Shown here in pieces: positions 5,779-9,366 of a stretch of DNA of 9,366 nucleotides; the stretch's first letter is position 1; the number at the start of each line of letters is the position of its first letter. Where the stretch lies: the NCBI GenBank assembly GCA_002167265.1, contig NHDJ01000146.1, positions 1-9,366 of the forward strand, written 5' to 3'. This DNA comes from Verrucomicrobia bacterium TMED56. Lineage in GTDB: Bacteria; Verrucomicrobiota; Verrucomicrobiia; Opitutales; Seribacteraceae. The notes beneath the pieces were generated by a model. That model was not told where the DNA came from and did no database searches. It saw nothing but the letters and a program-made list of their open reading frames with translations. Position numbers and translations under genes: made by a program.

Positions 5779-6698
5779 ATTTTTCCACTTTTGTTGTGAT
5801 CTACTCTCCTCTGTGGACCTTTTTCATCGTAGTCCTTAGGTTCATGAGTTACAAAGGGTTTAAATTTTGATGGTTCCCAATTTTCAGAATATTTTTCTAA
5901 ATCTTTTATAGTATACTTTTTATCATATATTTTATAATGGCCAGCTGTTACTTTCTGCGACTTGACTGACTTTAATTTTTCTAGCATTCCTTTAGAGATA
6001 GTATCATAGTTATTAACGTTTTCTTTATTTGGTCTGCCACCATAACCATCACTCTCTGCCGGTAAAGGAAGTGCGCCAGAACAATTCTTACAATATCTTT
6101 CTACCTGATCTTTAAATTGATTTGGATTTTTTTTCCACCACCCTTTTTCAATTTTATACCCACCTGGTCCCTCTAATAAATAATCTAAAGAAGCGGCAAC
6201 TTCACAAAAAAAACCTCCTTTGGGAGTTATTGAGGCTGACCACTGACTTTGTATCCAGCAATTATCAATCATTTGCCACATAAGCTTTTTATCTTCAACA
6301 ACTTCATCTATAGATACTAAAAGTGGAGTATGTTTTCCTCCGGGTGTCGAATGTTCATTGTAAGCAATTCTATCTTTATCCCATGTTTCTAAAATTACAT
6401 CTTTTTTTTTTGCCCACTGAAAACCGCTAGTCCAAAATTCTCTTTTTCGTCTTGGTATTTTTTTTCTTACTATCGCACATATTTCATCAAACTTTGGATG
6501 CAAAGTTGGCTCACCGCCCATTATTCCTATGTTCCCCTCGAAACCTTCAAGAGAGTCGATTGCTTTTTCTATAAAATCTAAATCCATAAAAAATGGATTT
6601 TTATGATGTCCAACATGACGGGTACAATTAGAGCATTTTAACCAACAAGCATTCGTAACTTCAATTTGAATTATTGTCATTTCGGATAGCGGTCTCAT
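5775..6698 (-). CDS. Radical SAM enzyme with C-terminal auxiliary-cluster cysteines
   Basis: A 307-residue radical SAM protein. The SAM-cluster motif CxxxCxxC is Cys18-Cys22-Cys25 in TNACWLKCSNC (15-25), and the GGEPTLHP motif (61-68) binds SAM. Further cysteines at 147, 165, 203 and 206 (CKNC at 203-206, CEVAAS at 165-170) fit a twitch/SPASM-like domain holding a second iron-sulfur cluster. Such enzymes occur in surface-glycan clusters, but the substrate here cannot be told from sequence. The ATG at 6698 is preferred over the internal Met7 because the leading residues look like part of the fold. Base composition is higher than neighbours (21/60 G+C at 6061-6120), as expected of a conserved enzyme or one with a different history. 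It lies 47 bases after the pentapeptide gene and ends tail-to-tail with the plus-strand gene. Confidence 0.88.
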   Translation of the reverse strand: MRPLSEMTIIQIEVTNACWLKCSNCTRHVGHHKNPFFMDLDFIEKAIDSLEGFEGNIGIMGGEPTLHPKFDEICAIVRKKIPRRKREFWTSGFQWAKKKDVILETWDKDRIAYNEHSTPGGKHTPLLVSIDEVVEDKKLMWQMIDNCWIQSQWSASITPKGGFFCEVAASLDYLLEGPGGYKIEKGWWKKNPNQFKDQVERYCKNCSGALPLPAESDGYGGRPNKENVNNYDTISKGMLEKLKSVKSQKVTAGHYKIYDKKYTIKDLEKYSENWEPSKFKPFVTHEPKDYDEKGPQRRVDHNKSGKI

Positions 6699-6707
6699 AA
6701 TAGGCGA

Positions 6708-6713
6708 CTTATA
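6708..6713 (-). promoter_or_regulatory. Candidate -10 box before the radical SAM gene
   Basis: The 47-base gap 6699-6745 is the longest break in the right-hand gene run. On the minus strand it holds TATAAG (5/6 to TATAAT) ten bases before the ATG, with only a poor TTGTAT match 16 bases further upstream. If real, the transcript would be almost leaderless. No hairpin terminator is seen, so read-through from the pentapeptide gene is equally possible. Confidence 0.22.
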
Positions 6714-6745
6714 TCTTTTTTTTATGCAAATACAAATGAAAAAGA

Positions 6746-7300
6746 TTAAATTATCTCTATATCTTTATTGTCACTTTTAAGCTTTATTAAAAAAGTATTT
6801 GAGTTAGTAATTTTTACATTATTTGCAGAAGCATCTTTATAATTTGCCATAAATAAATCGCAATCGAAAAATTTTATTGACTCTAAATTAGAATTATCAA
6901 AATTTACTTTTTTCAAATCAGAGTTTTCAAAATTACAGTTTCTAAAAATACAGCTTGTAAACCTAGATCCTCTTAAGGTTGATTTTTTAAAAAAAATATC
7001 ACTAAATATACACTCATTAAAAATATTATCTCTACCATCATACTCATTTAAAATTAGATTTTTAAAATTACATTTTGAAAATTTACCATGAAAGTTTCTT
7101 ACTTTTTTTAGGTTAGAATTAATAAAATTTGAATTTTCAATCAGACCTTCTCCAACATCTGAATTTGACAAAGATGAGTTTTGAAAGTTTGAAAGATCTA
7201 TTTTGCCCCATTTAAAAATCAAATCGTCAAGATTAGTTTGATTAAATTTCCGATCTTTTATAATTTTATTATTATAAATTTTTGTTTCCTTTTTAATCAT
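6746..7300 (-). CDS. Pentapeptide-repeat protein
   Basis: A 184-residue protein dominated by pentapeptide repeats with the central F/L every fifth position and N/D/S/C around it, from about residue 35 to 150: for example SNLKKV, CNFKNL, FRNCNFENSDLKKVNF (118-133), and DCDLFMANYKDA (146-157). Such repeats fold as a right-handed quadrilateral beta-helix. A central spacer (about 83-92) interrupts the regular phase. There is no signal peptide and no transmembrane segment, so it is probably cytoplasmic. Its start overlaps the end of the GT2 gene by 8 bases, so it is co-translated within the glycan operon. The family has no single function (gyrase mimicry, scaffolding, sugar-related partner domains are known); none can be assigned here. 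Confidence 0.85.
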   Translation of the reverse strand: MIKKETKIYNNKIIKDRKFNQTNLDDLIFKWGKIDLSNFQNSSLSNSDVGEGLIENSNFINSNLKKVRNFHGKFSKCNFKNLILNEYDGRDNIFNECIFSDIFFKKSTLRGSRFTSCIFRNCNFENSDLKKVNFDNSNLESIKFFDCDLFMANYKDASANNVKITNSNTFLIKLKSDNKDIEII

Positions 7301-8114
7301 TAAATTTATATTTTTCTAAAAATTTTTGTTTATTATGTTTGTAAGCTTTTAACCCTATTTCTTGCTCATTAGGTCTGGGTTTAATAATACATGTCGATTT
7401 TTTAAGATAAGCCATTTTTACTCCTGCTTTAAACATCCTATCCTGTAAGTCTAAATCATTTACTCTATTTATATTTTTTCTCCAACAGTTAATATTTGCT
7501 TTAAAAAATTTAAGGTAAGATCTGTAAAGCCATGTTTGAACTCCTCCAATTGGTGGTATTTCTTGTGAAAAGTCTTTTAACATCTCTGTTCCATCAACAA
7601 TTGTTTTATAAGAGCTAGATACAAATTCCGCTTTTTTGCTCAAAGCAAAGTTTAGTAAATCTTCTAAATGACTCTGTTCCCATATATCATCATCATCAAT
7701 TCTTGCTATCCAATCACCTTTCACCATCTTTAAACCCGTGTTTATTGCGACGACAGGACCAGCAAACCAATGGTTTTCGACTGTTTCTGGGTATCTTTTT
7801 GATCTGTTTTTGATATTAAAAAAAATAACTCTATCATCCTTAAATGAATTTACTACTTTCTCTGTGTCATCATTACAGCAATCACCAATGATAATTAATC
7901 TAAAATTTTTATAACTTTGATTTAAAACAGAAGGTACAGATCTTGATTTAAGCATTTCAGATCTGTTATAAGTTGGCAATATTATATCAATAATTGGATT
8001 ATCATCAGTTGGCATATCTCTTTTTTTTACTCTTTGAAATAGTAAAAAAACTGTTTCGAAAATGAGAAATTTTATTTGGTTTATTGCAGAAAAAATTAGG
8101 TTATAAAGTTTCAT
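7293..8114 (-). CDS. GT2 family glycosyltransferase
   Basis: A 273-residue GT-A fold glycosyltransferase of family 2, expected to add a sugar from a nucleotide donor to a growing surface glycan at the cytoplasmic face of the membrane. The core starts DIILPTYNRSEML (43-55), continues LIIIGDCCNDDT (73-84), AINTGLKMVKGDWIARIDDDD (123-143) with the metal-binding Asp cluster at 140-143, and has NDLDLQDRM (219-227) as the likely catalytic-base region. A hydrophobic/amphipathic segment (about 3-27) precedes the core and could anchor the protein to the membrane. The ATG at 8114 overlaps the pyruvyltransferase gene by 14 bases; the internal Met34 (8015) is an alternative start that would remove the anchor. 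Donor and acceptor specificity are unknown. Confidence 0.87.
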   Translation of the reverse strand: MKLYNLIFSAINQIKFLIFETVFLLFQRVKKRDMPTDDNPIIDIILPTYNRSEMLKSRSVPSVLNQSYKNFRLIIIGDCCNDDTEKVVNSFKDDRVIFFNIKNRSKRYPETVENHWFAGPVVAINTGLKMVKGDWIARIDDDDIWEQSHLEDLLNFALSKKAEFVSSSYKTIVDGTEMLKDFSQEIPPIGGVQTWLYRSYLKFFKANINCWRKNINRVNDLDLQDRMFKAGVKMAYLKKSTCIIKPRPNEQEIGLKAYKHNKQKFLEKYKFND

Positions 8115-9162
8115 TTTTTATGCAGTTATCAATATTTTGAATTAAAAATTCTCTACTATTAAATATATGCTTCTTTAAGTTTTTATTTAAATCTTCAAAA
8201 TCAATATCTTTATCATTAATTTCATTTTTAATTTCTCTGTCATATAAATCAAAATTATCTAAAAAAGTTTGAACTTTATTTTTTCTAATAGGGTCCATTG
8301 TAAAATAAAATTGCTTAGCTAATTTTGTAGAGAGCATTACACCATGAAACATCGAAGTGAAGACAACTTTAGAATTTTTAATATAATTGTAAAATGTAGT
8401 GGGATTAAGATCTAAATGATTATGCTCTAGCCAAAGATTATTATAACCAACAGATATCATCTTTAATTTTCTTTTATTGCAATAATCTTTGATTATGGTT
8501 TGTTGTTGTTGTGAAAAAACTGTGCCGTAAATTATTGCATAATCGTTTTCCACATATCTACTTATAAACTTTTGATCTTCTAATATCTTAGGTGTATAAA
8601 TTAATGTGGGATCTAAGACTATTTGAGGTTCTTTATTTATCAATTTATGAACAAATTCTGCTGTATTTTTATCACGTACAGAAATATTTTGAAATTTTTC
8701 AAAATAATTAAATATTTCACTTTTTATATTTGCTGGTAACAAAGAATAAGTAGATCTTCCTATACTGGCTGCATAAGATATTTTCTTTTCTTGATCGTTT
8801 GCACCAAAAAAGTATGGGTCATACCCGTGATAAGCATTCCTGAAGTTCCAAATTTCATCGCTACCATATATGCTTAGAACACTTTCTTTGAGATCATTAT
8901 TATTCTCAAAAAATTGATCTTTAAATGCATGTTTTTTCCAATAATAAATATTAAGGTTTTTTTTAATAGTGCCAAAAAATTTACGAAAATTTTTTGTAAT
9001 TAGTGGTCGATATTTTTCTGCAAAAATTAATTTAGATGGATGATACCTATTAAGTTTTACTGAACAATCAAAATTATCTTCAATAAAGTCTTTAAGACAC
9101 AAACACTGAAGTAATGCACCATAGTTAGTTGAATTATTATAGGTTACTATTTTTATTATCAT
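8101..9162 (-). CDS. Polysaccharide pyruvyltransferase family protein
   Basis: A 353-residue protein of the CsaB/ExoV-like polysaccharide pyruvyltransferase family (GT-B-like fold), which in characterised members transfers pyruvate from phosphoenolpyruvate to a sugar as a ketal, adding negative charge. Visible blocks are NYGALLQ (13-19), GSDEIWNF (100-107), ISYAASIG (128-135), ISVRDKNT (160-167), VLDPTL (182-187) and FTSMFHGVMLS (268-278) with the conserved His273. Length and block order fit the family, but many members in glycan clusters are uncharacterised and may not use pyruvate. The ATG (9162-9160) directly follows the stop of the upstream gene with no spacer, and the gene overlaps the GT2 gene by 14 bases. 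There is no signal peptide or clear membrane segment. Confidence 0.85.
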   Translation of the reverse strand: MIIKIVTYNNSTNYGALLQCLCLKDFIEDNFDCSVKLNRYHPSKLIFAEKYRPLITKNFRKFFGTIKKNLNIYYWKKHAFKDQFFENNNDLKESVLSIYGSDEIWNFRNAYHGYDPYFFGANDQEKKISYAASIGRSTYSLLPANIKSEIFNYFEKFQNISVRDKNTAEFVHKLINKEPQIVLDPTLIYTPKILEDQKFISRYVENDYAIIYGTVFSQQQQTIIKDYCNKRKLKMISVGYNNLWLEHNHLDLNPTTFYNYIKNSKVVFTSMFHGVMLSTKLAKQFYFTMDPIRKNKVQTFLDNFDLYDREIKNEINDKDIDFEDLNKNLKKHIFNSREFLIQNIDNCIKNETL

Positions 9163-9366
9163 TTAGTCAATTTCATGAAGAATAATATTCTCAAAATTTA
9201 GACAATTTTTACTTTCTTTTTTAAATTGTTTCAGAAAATTTATCGCTTCAGTGGATGAATTTGAACCTTTGTTTACCAAACAATTAAGTGTTTTTGAAGA
9301 ACTAGAAAAATTTTCATATTTATCTAATTTCAAAAGCTTTAGATAAATTTTAACGCTTTTTTTTCT
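9163..9366 (-). CDS. C-terminal 67 residues of an unrecognised protein, cut by window edge
   Basis: A frame open to the right edge ends in TAA at 9165-9163, immediately before the pyruvyltransferase ATG. I translated it by hand: it begins RKKSVKIYLKLLKLDKYENF and ends NFENIILHEID, with a Ser run (SSSS) and a Ser/Thr-rich middle, and no membrane segment. No diagnostic motif is visible and I do not recognise the family. Being abutted with no spacer to the next gene, it is very probably the preceding member of the same operon. Most of the gene lies outside the window. Confidence 0.6.
   Translation of the reverse strand, partial: RKKSVKIYLKLLKLDKYENFSSSSKTLNCLVNKGSNSSTEAINFLKQFKKESKNCLNFENIILHEID

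Noticed and set aside
7293..8015. GT2 start at the internal Met34
   Set aside because: It avoids the 14-base overlap, but overlaps are the rule in this operon and the residues before it form a plausible membrane-associating helix; it is kept only as an alternative.
1..9366. tRNA, rRNA, CRISPR array, insertion sequence or attachment site
   Set aside because: I saw no tRNA-like cloverleaf, no regular direct repeats with spacers, no transposase or integrase motif, and no paired terminal repeats; the island edge is marked only by the chimeric gene.

Overview
The window is very AT-rich (60-base stretches counted by hand range from about 15% to 35% G+C), tightly packed and rich in Lys/Asn/Ile/Phe codons. 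Genes overlap or sit a few bases apart. This style and gene content suit a streamlined marine bacterium, most likely an alphaproteobacterium of the SAR11/Pelagibacterales type, but no rRNA, tRNA or universal marker is present to prove it. The region looks like a surface-polysaccharide hypervariable island lying against a sugar-acid catabolism module. I see no tRNA, rRNA, CRISPR array, IS element or transposase, and no gene-free stretch over 300 bases.

Layout, left to right. Positions 1-1415 (minus strand) hold a left-truncated KDPG aldolase gene (eda) and a 2-keto-3-deoxygluconate kinase gene (kdgK), overlapping by 11 bases. Together they would convert 2-keto-3-deoxygluconate to pyruvate and glyceraldehyde-3-phosphate. 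Positions 1429-2508 (minus) hold one intact reading frame that appears to be a fusion. Its first ~155 residues look like a polysaccharide-island protein, and its last ~205 residues are the C-terminal part of a D-threo-aldose 1-dehydrogenase-type aldo/keto reductase. Positions 2505-4089 (minus) hold a CMP-nonulosonate (sialic/legionaminic acid type) cytidylyltransferase and a sugar N-formyltransferase. The formyltransferase frame is broken once at a 13-A tract. Positions 4135-5778 (plus) hold a lone large capsule-type GT-B glycosyltransferase, divergent from the formyltransferase and convergent with the next block.

Positions 5775-9366 (minus) hold a second run of island genes. In transcription order these are the C-terminal end of an unrecognised protein, a polysaccharide pyruvyltransferase-family protein, a GT2 glycosyltransferase, a pentapeptide-repeat protein and a radical SAM enzyme with extra C-terminal cysteines.

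How they work together (inference): the cytidylyltransferase, formyltransferase, pyruvyltransferase-family protein and two glycosyltransferases fit assembly and decoration of an acidic, possibly N-formylated, surface glycan. The notable points are the fusion at about 2041-2055, which seems to mark the island/catabolic-module boundary and removes most catalytic residues of the reductase. Next is the frameshift in the formyltransferase, and then poly-A tracts of 13-14 bases in three consecutive genes, which are natural candidates for slippage.
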